From Desulfovibrio sp. An276 (GTDB lineage Bacteria > Desulfobacterota > Desulfovibrionia > Desulfovibrionales > Desulfovibrionaceae), in NCBI RefSeq assembly GCF_002159665.1, contig NZ_NFJC01000020.1, positions 1-53,031 of the forward strand: a stretch of 53,031 nucleotides of DNA. The letters are read 5' to 3'. Shown here one piece after another: positions 37,427-44,527 of the stretch; the stretch's first letter is position 1; every line of letters begins with the position of its first letter. A program made the position numbers and the translations under genes. Below the pieces are notes generated by a model. That model was not told the origin of the DNA. It saw nothing but the letters and a program-made list of their open reading frames with translations, and did no database searches.

Positions 37427-38134
37427 ATGGCTCTTCAGACTCAAGTGAATATCGACCTGCCTCTTGCTGTTGCAGGCCAGAAGGCCACGCCTGATCAGAG
37501 CGTGTACACGCCCATCAATTATGTGGCCGATGAAAACGGCGTGAAAGTGGGAACCTTTTGCTGGGCTGGCACCGAAGCCGGCGTAGCGACTGCTACCACC
37601 ACCGGCACAGCCGCTCCTCTTGGTTTTGTCGAGAGGGTGATCAGCACCTACATCTATGACGTGCTGGACGGCGCTACCGAAACCGTGCGCGAAGGGCAGG
37701 GCCTGACCATTGCTGTGCGTGGCGACTACTATGTGCAGACCAGCGAAGCCGCTACCGTTGGCGGCCAGGTTTACGTGGACAAGACCAATGGCAAGATTCT
37801 TGCCGCTGCCGGCTCCAACGGCATTGCCGCTCCGGGCTGGGTCTTCAAGACCGCAGGCTCTGCCAATGACATGGTAATCATCAGCAACTGGAGCGTGCCC
37901 GCTGGGTCTACCGGCGGCGGTTCCGGTGGTCCTGTTGACCTTTCCAATGTGACCGGCACTCTCGGCGTTGCCAATGGTGGCACCGGTGCAACTACCGCAG
38001 AAGCAGCCCGTACTGCTCTGGGTCTGGGTGACATTGCTACCCAGAATACTCCGCTGCCTGTTGCCAATGGTGGCACTGGTGCAACTGACGCCGCAAACGC
38101 ACGCACAAACCTTGGCGCTGCCGCTTCCGAATAG
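37427..38134 (+). CDS. Capsid cement/decoration-like protein with fibre repeats
   Basis: A 235-residue protein. Residues 1-155 match small head proteins of DUF2190/structural cement type (FVERVISTYIYDVLDGATET, then VRGDYYVQTSEAATVGGQVY). The tail has two repeats of VANGGTGATTAEAARTALGL and VANGGTGATDAANARTNLGA, which are typical of phage tail fibres. Ribosome site AAGGAGG lies 7 bases upstream. Fusing these modules could display fibre-like loops on the capsid. Confidence 0.72.
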   Translation: MALQTQVNIDLPLAVAGQKATPDQSVYTPINYVADENGVKVGTFCWAGTEAGVATATTTGTAAPLGFVERVISTYIYDVLDGATETVREGQGLTIAVRGDYYVQTSEAATVGGQVYVDKTNGKILAAAGSNGIAAPGWVFKTAGSANDMVIISNWSVPAGSTGGGSGGPVDLSNVTGTLGVANGGTGATTAEAARTALGLGDIATQNTPLPVANGGTGATDAANARTNLGAAASE

Positions 38135-38148
38135 GAGGAGAAACAATC

Positions 38149-39165
38149 ATGCCTATGACTATTGAACAGGTGCGTCGCCTCGGCTTTGTGTTCGACGGCG
38201 CACGCGGGTGGAACACCCCGGAAAACCGTACCACAATTGCGCAGGACGCTGCCCTTGTGACCTCCCCCAACATGGGCGTACCCGTTGAGTTTGGAGCGTA
38301 TATTGACCCTACTGTTGTCGAAATCCTGACCGCTCCCCGTAATGCCCGTCAGATTTTCCGTGAGGAGAAGAAAGGCGACTGGACTACGCCCTATACCAAG
38401 TTCCGTGTCTCCGAAATGGTAGGCGGAACAGAGGAGTACAGCGACTACGCCAACGGTGTCACCTCTGACGTAAATAATGAATGGATGAGTCGCGAACAGT
38501 ACCTGTTCCAGACGACTATCAACTACGGCGACAGGGAAGTTGCTCTTGCGTCTACTGCAAAGCTGTCTCTTGCTTCCGACAAGCAGAGGGCTGCAGCCAC
38601 TCGCATTGAGATTGACTCCAACAAGTTCTATCTGACCGGCGTTGCAGGTCACAGCATCTATGGCATCTTCAACGACCCGAACCTGCCGGAGTCTATCACT
38701 GCTGCCTCCACTGGCACGGGCAACAGCCCCCTGTGGGAGAACAAGAGCACGGTGCAGATCTACAATGACATCCTGGCACTTTTTGCCCAGCTGGCAGAGC
38801 AGTCCAACGGACTGATTGACCAGACTACGCCGCTGAAGTTGTGCATCAGTCCTGCGATGAATCGCTACCTTGGCACTGCTACCGACTTCAACGTGTCTGT
38901 CTGGGACATGCTCAGGAAGTACTTTACCAAGATTGACGTGGTTCCTCTCCCCGAGTTGCACGCCCTGGACGGAGACGAAACCATTTTCCTGATTGCCCCG
39001 GAAGTGGCCGGACAGAAGTCCGCCACGCTGGCATTCAGCGAAAAAATGCGTTCTGGCCGTCTGATTCCGGATATGTCCAGCTTCCGACAGAAGTTCATCA
39101 GCACGACCTACGGCGGGATTATTTACATGCCTTTCGCCTTTGCCAGCATGACCGGCATGGCGTAA
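38149..39165 (+). CDS. Major capsid protein, DUF2184 family
   Basis: A 338-residue protein starting MPMTIEQVRRLGFVFDGARG. It has the DUF2184 pattern of a HK97-fold shell protein (NMGVPVEFGAYIDPTVVEIL, then YLTGVAGHSIYGIFNDPNLP and STTYGGIIYMPFAFASMTG). It follows the decoration protein and ends before a strong terminator, consistent with high expression. Cement protein just upstream supports the assignment. Confidence 0.9.
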   Translation: MPMTIEQVRRLGFVFDGARGWNTPENRTTIAQDAALVTSPNMGVPVEFGAYIDPTVVEILTAPRNARQIFREEKKGDWTTPYTKFRVSEMVGGTEEYSDYANGVTSDVNNEWMSREQYLFQTTINYGDREVALASTAKLSLASDKQRAAATRIEIDSNKFYLTGVAGHSIYGIFNDPNLPESITAASTGTGNSPLWENKSTVQIYNDILALFAQLAEQSNGLIDQTTPLKLCISPAMNRYLGTATDFNVSVWDMLRKYFTKIDVVPLPELHALDGDETIFLIAPEVAGQKSATLAFSEKMRSGRLIPDMSSFRQKFISTTYGGIIYMPFAFASMTGMA

Positions 39166-39217
39166 TCCTCGCAACCCTTCCGCTGGCCCGTAACCGCATC
39201 CACGTGCGGGCTGGCAC

Positions 39218-39251
39218 GGCCTCACTGTTCCTGCGCAGTGGGGCCTTTTTC
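39218..39251 (+). terminator. Terminator after the capsid gene
   Basis: GGCCTCACTG (39218-39227) pairs with CAGTGGGGCC (39236-39245), with one wobble, followed by five T. A second hairpin at 39268-39297 with a T-rich minus side follows at once. Confidence 0.8.
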
Positions 39252-39267
39252 TTTGGGCAAAAGAAAA

Positions 39268-39297
39268 GCCCCAGTGACACGGGAGAGTCACCGGGGC
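39268..39297 (-). terminator. Minus-facing hairpin behind the capsid terminator
   Basis: GCCCCAGTGAC (39268-39278) pairs with GTCACCGGGGC (39287-39297), with one mismatch. On the minus strand TTTTCTTTT follows. No minus gene reads into it, so it may block antisense transcripts. The following gap to 39583 holds no firm gene; a 33-codon frame at 39318 has a weak ribosome site. Confidence 0.5.
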
Positions 39298-39413
39298 CCT
39301 TACAGGAAGAAGACGAATGCCCGAGAAACGCACAAAGATAGAGGAGATCTTGATGAAATGGCAGGTGCAAGTATGTCCCATATCGTCCGGGGACGCAAGC
39401 GGAATGCCAAAAT

Positions 39414-39488
39414 TTTAAACGGTTTTAACAAACTTCAACAAACTTGAAACGGTTTTAAACGATTTTAAACAGTTTTAACAAACTTTAA
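39414..39488. repeat. AT-tract repeats phased at about 10 bp
   Basis: Short units of TTTTAAAC, TTTTAACAAAC and similar recur at intervals of 9 to 11 bases. The T/A tracts are in phase with the helix and should give a curved segment. It lies upstream of the first head-tail gene, so it could be part of a promoter or protein-binding region. Confidence 0.65.
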
Positions 39489-39583
39489 AGACACTTGCGC
39501 AACTGTAAAAATGTGGTACGCTTCTCCCAAAATTTCTATGCGGACGAGTTTCGTCTGCAAAAAAGTCACACACGGAGGACATA

Positions 39584-40027
39584 ATGGCACAGCGAAAAGG
39601 CAAGCCACAGACCACCCAGGAGACCACCACAACCACCACAGACGCCATTGAGCAGGAACTGCAGGGCACTGTCAGCAACACGGGTGACACGGTAGTTGTC
39701 TGCCTGAACCGTCCCGTGGGGATCAAGTACAAGCTGCGTGACGGCAGGGAGATCGTGATTCCCGGCAACTCCGCACACCTGCGCGGCAAGGAAATGGGAG
39801 AGCTGAACATTGGTGGTGGATTCTCTCTGACAGTTGTGAAGCGTGCTGACTGGGAAGAGATTGAAGCCACATACAAGGATACCGCGCTGTTCAAGCAAGG
39901 GCGTATCTTTGCCAGCGCATCCCGCAAGGAAGCTCTTGCGCAGGCAAAGGACAAGCAGAGCACCCGTCACGGTCTGGAGCCTACCAAGGGCGTCAAGACA
40001 AAGCCCGTGAAAGAAGACGAGAAGTAG
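39584..40027 (+). CDS. Hypothetical head/connector protein
   Basis: A 147-residue protein with a Thr-rich N-terminus (TTQETTTTTTDAIEQELQG), a beta core (VVCLNRPVGIKYKLRDGREI) and a basic tail. ACGGAGGAC lies upstream. The position between capsid and DUF4054 adaptor suggests a head-associated protein, but I do not recognise a family. It follows the phased AT tract. Confidence 0.58.
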   Translation: MAQRKGKPQTTQETTTTTTDAIEQELQGTVSNTGDTVVVCLNRPVGIKYKLRDGREIVIPGNSAHLRGKEMGELNIGGGFSLTVVKRADWEEIEATYKDTALFKQGRIFASASRKEALAQAKDKQSTRHGLEPTKGVKTKPVKEDEK

Positions 40028-40028
40028 C

Positions 40029-40445
40029 ATGGCGATTGTAGTCTTTGACCCCGCAAGCTTTCGTGAGGCGTATCCTCGTTTCACAGAAGACCTTCTGACT
40101 GATGCCCAGTTGCAGCAGGCCTTTGATGTGGCCTGTCTCATGCTGGACAACACGGGGCAAAGCCGCATCCCATACGATCCAGACAAACAGATTTTTGTCC
40201 GGCGCACACTTCTGTATCTGCTTGTCTGTCATCTCGCCACATTGGCCCTGTGGGGACCGGGGCAGGCAGGGCCCATGAGCAACGCCACACAGGGCAGCGT
40301 GTCTGTGGGTTTCTCTGTGCCGCAATACGCCAATGGGCAGTACTTTGCCCAGACACCTTGCGGCCAGACTCTCTGGCAAGCCCTGCAACCGTACCTTGTC
40401 GGTGGCAGGTACTATGCCGCAGCACACTATCACCCGTGGGGATAG
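40029..40445 (+). CDS. DUF4054-type head-tail adaptor
   Basis: A 138-residue protein. FDPASFREAYPRFTEDLLTD and RRTLLYLLVCHLATLALWG, then SVPQYANGQYFAQTPCGQTL, fit DUF4054/gp6-like connectors. These form the ring under the portal. It follows the previous gene by one base. Confidence 0.82.
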   Translation: MAIVVFDPASFREAYPRFTEDLLTDAQLQQAFDVACLMLDNTGQSRIPYDPDKQIFVRRTLLYLLVCHLATLALWGPGQAGPMSNATQGSVSVGFSVPQYANGQYFAQTPCGQTLWQALQPYLVGGRYYAAAHYHPWG

Positions 40446-40449
40446 AGCC

Positions 40450-40932
40450 ATGAAGAACCGGACCAAAATCGATCTGATTCGCCTGCTGGAGCTGGAAGAC
40501 CTTGCCAATCTGACAGGGGGCATCAGCGTGAAGGCCGGTATCCTGGAAGGAGCCACCAACAACGAGACCGGCGAGTCTGTGGCAGCCTATGCCGCCTACA
40601 ATGAGTTTGGCACAGCCAACATTCCCAGCCGCCCGTTCATGCGCAAGACCTTTGACGAGAAGGCGAACACATGGGTGGAAGGCCTTGGAAGAATGATAGG
40701 CAAGGGCCGCACTCCGGAGGATGCCATGAAGCTGCTGGGCATGCGCATGGCTGATGACATTGTGGAGACCATTGCCAGCAACATGGCTCCGCCGAACGCT
40801 CCCGCCACCATTGCCCGCAAGACAAAGAAGGTTGTGGGCAAGAAGGCGAAGACAGGTGAGAAGCATGTCCCCGGCACGCTGATTGACACAGGCTCCATGA
40901 TTTCGTCCGTGAACTACGAGGTGTCCAGATGA
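40450..40932 (+). CDS. HK97 gp10-like tail completion protein
   Basis: A 160-residue protein. The pattern AAYNEFGTANIPSRPFMRKT is characteristic of gp10/neck-type connector proteins. A basic stretch follows (ARKTKKVVGKKAKTGEKHVP) and the end MISSVNYEVSR is a typical C-terminus. It overlaps the next gene by 4 bases. Confidence 0.8.
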   Translation: MKNRTKIDLIRLLELEDLANLTGGISVKAGILEGATNNETGESVAAYAAYNEFGTANIPSRPFMRKTFDEKANTWVEGLGRMIGKGRTPEDAMKLLGMRMADDIVETIASNMAPPNAPATIARKTKKVVGKKAKTGEKHVPGTLIDTGSMISSVNYEVSR

Positions 40933-41363
40933 ACTTGCACGCTCTTGTCAGAGGAGCCATCACGGCAGTCAATCCCGACCAGATCGTGATCCTTCTGCAG
41001 TCCGCTGGGCAGGTGGTAGAAACCTACCAGCAGCGCCCCGCATGGGCTCCGGCTGTGAAGGTCAGGGCGCAGGTGCAGCCCACACCCGACAAGGCCCTGC
41101 AGTGGCTCTTGCAGACCAGGCAAAACACAGTGTGGCGTGATTGCTACCTGTATGGCCCCGTGTATGGCCTTGAAAGGGCAAGCACCAAAGGCGGCGACAT
41201 GCTCTATTTCGAGGGATACGAGTGGCAGGTGGACCAGGTGCTTGAGGCATGGAACGCGACAGCGGGGTGGACAAAGGTTCGCGCGGTGCAGGTGCGTGTG
41301 TGTGAGGCACCAGAGGAGGGCGCGACCGAACGCCCCGGAGGTGTGACAGCATGGCCAGGCTAG
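40929..41363 (+). CDS. Head-tail connector/stopper-like protein
   Basis: A 144-residue protein. QRPAWAPAVKVRAQVQPTPD and MLYFEGYEWQVDQVLEAWNA match phage stopper-like proteins that cap the connector. Coupled start (ATGA). The family is inferred from position and this pattern. Confidence 0.65.
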   Translation: MNLHALVRGAITAVNPDQIVILLQSAGQVVETYQQRPAWAPAVKVRAQVQPTPDKALQWLLQTRQNTVWRDCYLYGPVYGLERASTKGGDMLYFEGYEWQVDQVLEAWNATAGWTKVRAVQVRVCEAPEEGATERPGGVTAWPG

Positions 41364-41914
41364 ACAGGGACACGCAGCCGAAGACCAAGAGCGTGGAAAC
41401 GCTTGTGGTGTCCGCCATCGGTGACTTTGTGCGCTGGGTTGTGGGTGAGGACATCCCTGTCGTGCGTGGCTGGACCAATGCCGCTTCCAGACCGTCCGGG
41501 CCCTATGTGCTGATTACTCCCATGAGCGCCACATGGCACTCGACAACAGGCAGAACCTACACATCCGAGCTGGATGAGCAGGGCAACCCCACAGGGAGAG
41601 GAAGTCTTTGCGTCGGGCGTTCGACTTCTCGACGTGTGCAGGTGGATTTCTACGGACCTGATTCGGAGACACGGGCAAGAACCTGTGCGCTGATTTTTCA
41701 GGATTTGTCTGGATGTGACTTCTTCAAGGACCGCAAGCTCACCCCTCTGACTGTCACGGCTCCCCAGGAGCTGACCGGCATGGTGGGCAATGAGCAGGCG
41801 GAACCGAGATGGATGCTGGAGCTTGAGATTCAGCTTTCGCAGGAACTCGCAAGCTCTATCGTGGAATACGAGTTTTTCAACGCTGTCAACATTTCCCTGC
41901 ACGAGCAGGAATAG
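41351..41914 (+). CDS. Neck / tail terminator protein
   Basis: A 187-residue protein. Beta-rich blocks GPYVLITPMSATWHSTTGRT and SRRVQVDFYGPDSETRARTC then LELEIQLSQELASSIVEYEF fit the tail terminator ring of contractile-tailed phages (LIC_12616-like). It overlaps the stopper gene by 13 bases and precedes the sheath. Confidence 0.7.
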   Translation: MARLDRDTQPKTKSVETLVVSAIGDFVRWVVGEDIPVVRGWTNAASRPSGPYVLITPMSATWHSTTGRTYTSELDEQGNPTGRGSLCVGRSTSRRVQVDFYGPDSETRARTCALIFQDLSGCDFFKDRKLTPLTVTAPQELTGMVGNEQAEPRWMLELEIQLSQELASSIVEYEFFNAVNISLHEQE

Positions 41915-41923
41915 GAGTATCCT

Positions 41924-43435
41924 ATGGCTGTGAATGCCGACCTTCTTGTCCAGATTGTTCCCCGTGTCATGGGCGCAGGGACAAGCGGACTCAAATTCAG
42001 TGGCCTCTTTCTGACAAAGAGCGAACTGCCCCCGACCGACCGTGTGCTTTCCTTCTCTTCATCCGAGGGCGTAGGTGCGTATTTTGGAACGGATTCCGAT
42101 GAATACCGTGCTGCGGTTGTGTATTTTGGCGGCTACACCAATACACAATACTTGCCTTCCACCCTCTACATTGCCCCGTGGCGTTCCGCTGCTGCGGCTG
42201 CATGGCTGCGAGGAGCTGCGTATGAGGGCGCACTTGCGGACTTGCAGGACATTACCGACGGTTCCCTGACTCTGGAAATTGACGGCCAGGAGGCAGCGGT
42301 CACCGGTATCGACCTTTCCTCTGCCACCAGCTTCTCCGATGTGGCCACCAAGATTCAGACCGCGCTTGCGGATGTGGAAACACTGACAACCGATCCTGTT
42401 GTTTCCTTCAGCTCGCAGACGAACGCGTTTCAGATCACGTCCGGCACCACTGGCGCAGGTTCTTCTGTGTCCTTTGCATCTGCCGGTTCCGCAGGCACAG
42501 ACCTTGCTGTCGTGCTGCATCTGACAGAACAGGCAGGAGCCGTGCAGTCTGTGGGAACGGATGGGTCTTCCCTCACGGACTGCATGACCAACATTCTGCG
42601 CTATGCCCGTGACTGGGTATCCTTCAGCTCCATTTTCGAGCCTGAGCATGACGAGAAGATTGAGCTTGCCCAGTGGTGCGCCTCCTATGACACACGCTGT
42701 GCCTATGTCATGTGGGATACCGACAACGCCGCCCGCGTGGCAGGGAGTACCGCATCCGCAGGGTACGAGATCAAGCACAAGCTTGAGTTGTCCGGTACAA
42801 TCGCTGTCTGGAACACGTTGCAGCTTGCGGCTGCCGTCATGGGCGCAATCGCATGCATCAACTTCCAGCAGTACAATGGGCGCCTCACTCTTGCCTACAG
42901 GCAGTTTGAGGGTGTCGAAGTTACCTGCGACAATGACCAGGACTGCAACGCGCTCATTGACAATGGCTACAACTGCTACGCCGATTTCGCCACGGCGTCC
43001 GCCAACTTCAAGTTCTTCTGGAATGGACAGGTCACAGGTGAATTTGCCTGGGCGGATTCCTATCTCAACGCCATTGGCCTCAAGGACCAGCTGCAGCTCA
43101 ACATCCTGGACCTGTTCGCCGCAAGCCGCTCCATACCCTACAATGAAGACGGCTACAGTCAGATCCGCACAGCCTGCCTGGACACCATCAACCGCTTCCG
43201 CGAGTTCGGCGCGTTCCGCAATGGCGTTGTGCTCTCGAATACCCAGAAGGTGCAGCTCTTGCAGGAGCTGGGCACAGACGTTTCACAGACCCTGATGACG
43301 CAAGGGTGGTACATGAAGATCACGGACCCCGGCCCGACAGTGCGTGCGCAGAGGGGTACGCCGAACTGCTATTTCTATTACACGGACGGCGGCTCCATTC
43401 AGCGTGTCATCATGTCCGCTACCTGCATTCAGTAA
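41924..43435 (+). CDS. Tail sheath protein, DUF3383 family
   Basis: A 503-residue protein. DUF3383 pattern: LVQIVPRVMGAGTSGLKFSG, SSEGVGAYFGTDSDEYRAAV, FGGYTNTQYLPSTLYIAPWR, and the polymorphic central insert of about 115 residues (TLEIDGQEAAVTGIDLSS), then the C-terminal YATASA region (NGYNCYADFATASANFKFFW). It shows that the phage has a contractile tail. RBS GGAGTA precedes the ATG. Confidence 0.88.
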   Translation: MAVNADLLVQIVPRVMGAGTSGLKFSGLFLTKSELPPTDRVLSFSSSEGVGAYFGTDSDEYRAAVVYFGGYTNTQYLPSTLYIAPWRSAAAAAWLRGAAYEGALADLQDITDGSLTLEIDGQEAAVTGIDLSSATSFSDVATKIQTALADVETLTTDPVVSFSSQTNAFQITSGTTGAGSSVSFASAGSAGTDLAVVLHLTEQAGAVQSVGTDGSSLTDCMTNILRYARDWVSFSSIFEPEHDEKIELAQWCASYDTRCAYVMWDTDNAARVAGSTASAGYEIKHKLELSGTIAVWNTLQLAAAVMGAIACINFQQYNGRLTLAYRQFEGVEVTCDNDQDCNALIDNGYNCYADFATASANFKFFWNGQVTGEFAWADSYLNAIGLKDQLQLNILDLFAASRSIPYNEDGYSQIRTACLDTINRFREFGAFRNGVVLSNTQKVQLLQELGTDVSQTLMTQGWYMKITDPGPTVRAQRGTPNCYFYYTDGGSIQRVIMSATCIQ

Positions 43436-43447
43436 AGGAGGTGACTT

Positions 43448-43897
43448 ATGCCAGACAACATGGGGAACAACACAATCACTTCCGCGAACTCCATCTTCAA
43501 CCTGACCGTCCCGGGGCTGTATGACACGCCCGTCAAGATTGAGCGCTATGGAACGGACGCCGCTATTGCGCCCGAACAGATCAACCCCGTGGTGGCAGAG
43601 AAGGGTGTGGACGGGCACACAAGCTTCGGCTGGGTTCCTACCAACAAGGTGCTGACCGTTACCATTGCGGCGGACTCCCCCAGCAGGGCTGTTTTTGACG
43701 ACTGGCTTGCGTACCAGGACAGCGTTCGTGAGGTGGTGCTTTGCAACGCAGAGTTCACACTGCCCGCCATTGGGCGCAAGTACACGGGCCTGCGTGGAGG
43801 AATCACTGCGGCCACGCCCATGCCTACGGCTGCCCAGACGCTACAGGCAACGACGTACACCATAACCTTTGACGAGTGGACAGCAAGCGTCATCTAG
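43448..43897 (+). CDS. Tail tube protein
   Basis: A 149-residue protein directly after the sheath, as usual for tube genes. GWVPTNKVLTVTIAADSPSR and REVVLCNAEFTLPAIGRKYT, then GLRGGITAATPMPTAAQTLQ, fit DUF3277-type tubes. AAAGGAGGTGA lies upstream, the strongest ribosome site of the tail region. Confidence 0.83.
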   Translation: MPDNMGNNTITSANSIFNLTVPGLYDTPVKIERYGTDAAIAPEQINPVVAEKGVDGHTSFGWVPTNKVLTVTIAADSPSRAVFDDWLAYQDSVREVVLCNAEFTLPAIGRKYTGLRGGITAATPMPTAAQTLQATTYTITFDEWTASVI

Positions 43898-43907
43898 GGA
43901 GCAGACC

Positions 43908-44366
43908 ATGCGTGAAACGCGTACAATCACAATAGACAGGGAAGGCCGCGACAAGGGCAAGACCTTCTTCCTGACAGAAATGCCGGCGTCCCGACTGGAA
44001 AAATGGGCGGCGCGTGTCCTTGTGGCTGCCTTCTCCGGAGAGGTACCGGCTGCTGTCCTGGAAGCGTCCCGTGTGAGCAATGCGGGGGCGCTTGTTACCG
44101 CGCTGAATCATGTGCTTGCCGGACTCGACTGGAAGATAGTGGAGCCGCTCTATGACGAGCTGCTTGACTGTGTTTCCTTTGTGCCCAGGCCGGACAAGCC
44201 CGAGGCCAAAATTCAGCTGAGGCCGGACAACGTGGACAACTTCATTGAGGAAGTGAGCACGCTCTACAGGCTGAGACTGGAAGTGCTGGAGCTGAACTTT
44301 GCTTTTTTCGCTCCCGCAGGTGGCTTGTTCTCCCGCCTTACACAGGCAAGCGCCCCGGCGGCCTGA
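43908..44366 (+). CDS. Tail assembly chaperone, short form (G-like)
   Basis: A 152-residue protein starting MRETRTITIDREGRDKGKTF. It is helical and ends GLFSRLTQASAPAA. The position between tube and tape measure is the chaperone site. A T_TTT_TTC slippery heptamer at codons 132-134 lets some ribosomes shift to -1 and make the longer form. Confidence 0.82.
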   Translation: MRETRTITIDREGRDKGKTFFLTEMPASRLEKWAARVLVAAFSGEVPAAVLEASRVSNAGALVTALNHVLAGLDWKIVEPLYDELLDCVSFVPRPDKPEAKIQLRPDNVDNFIEEVSTLYRLRLEVLELNFAFFAPAGGLFSRLTQASAPAA

Positions 44367-44527
44367 GAGACTACCTTTTGCCAGCCTGCATAGGTGTTCC
44401 TGTCTCCCGCAGGCTGGCAACCCTGCATGAGCTCGAAACGGTCTATTCGGTGCGTGACGCCCTGGACCTTTGGGAGCTTGTGAAGGTTGACGACTACAAC
44501 GCCCATCTTTGGAGCAAGCTCAAGTGA
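43908..44527 (+). CDS. Tail assembly chaperone, -1 frameshift fusion (GT-like)
   Basis: After slipping at 44303-44309 the -1 frame is open for 72 codons: RSRRWLVLPPYTGKRPGGLR, DYLLPACIGVPVSRRLATL, then HELETVYSVRDALDLWELVK and ending WSKLK. The fusion is about 206 residues. The added domain should bind the tape measure while the shared part binds tube protein. The fusion stop overlaps the tape measure GTG. Confidence 0.8.
44303..44309 (+). promoter_or_regulatory. -1 ribosomal frameshift heptamer T_TTT_TTC
   Basis: In the zero frame the codons are GCT TTT TTC, so the heptamer is X_XXY_YYZ. Both P-site and A-site tRNAs can re-pair after a one-base backward slip. A GC-rich sequence follows that could form a stimulatory stem. 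Confidence 0.82.

Noticed and set aside
39238..39447. Small gene in the gap after the capsid gene
   Set aside because: It starts in the terminator and has no ribosome site or protein-like pattern. A 33-codon frame at 39318 is only slightly better.
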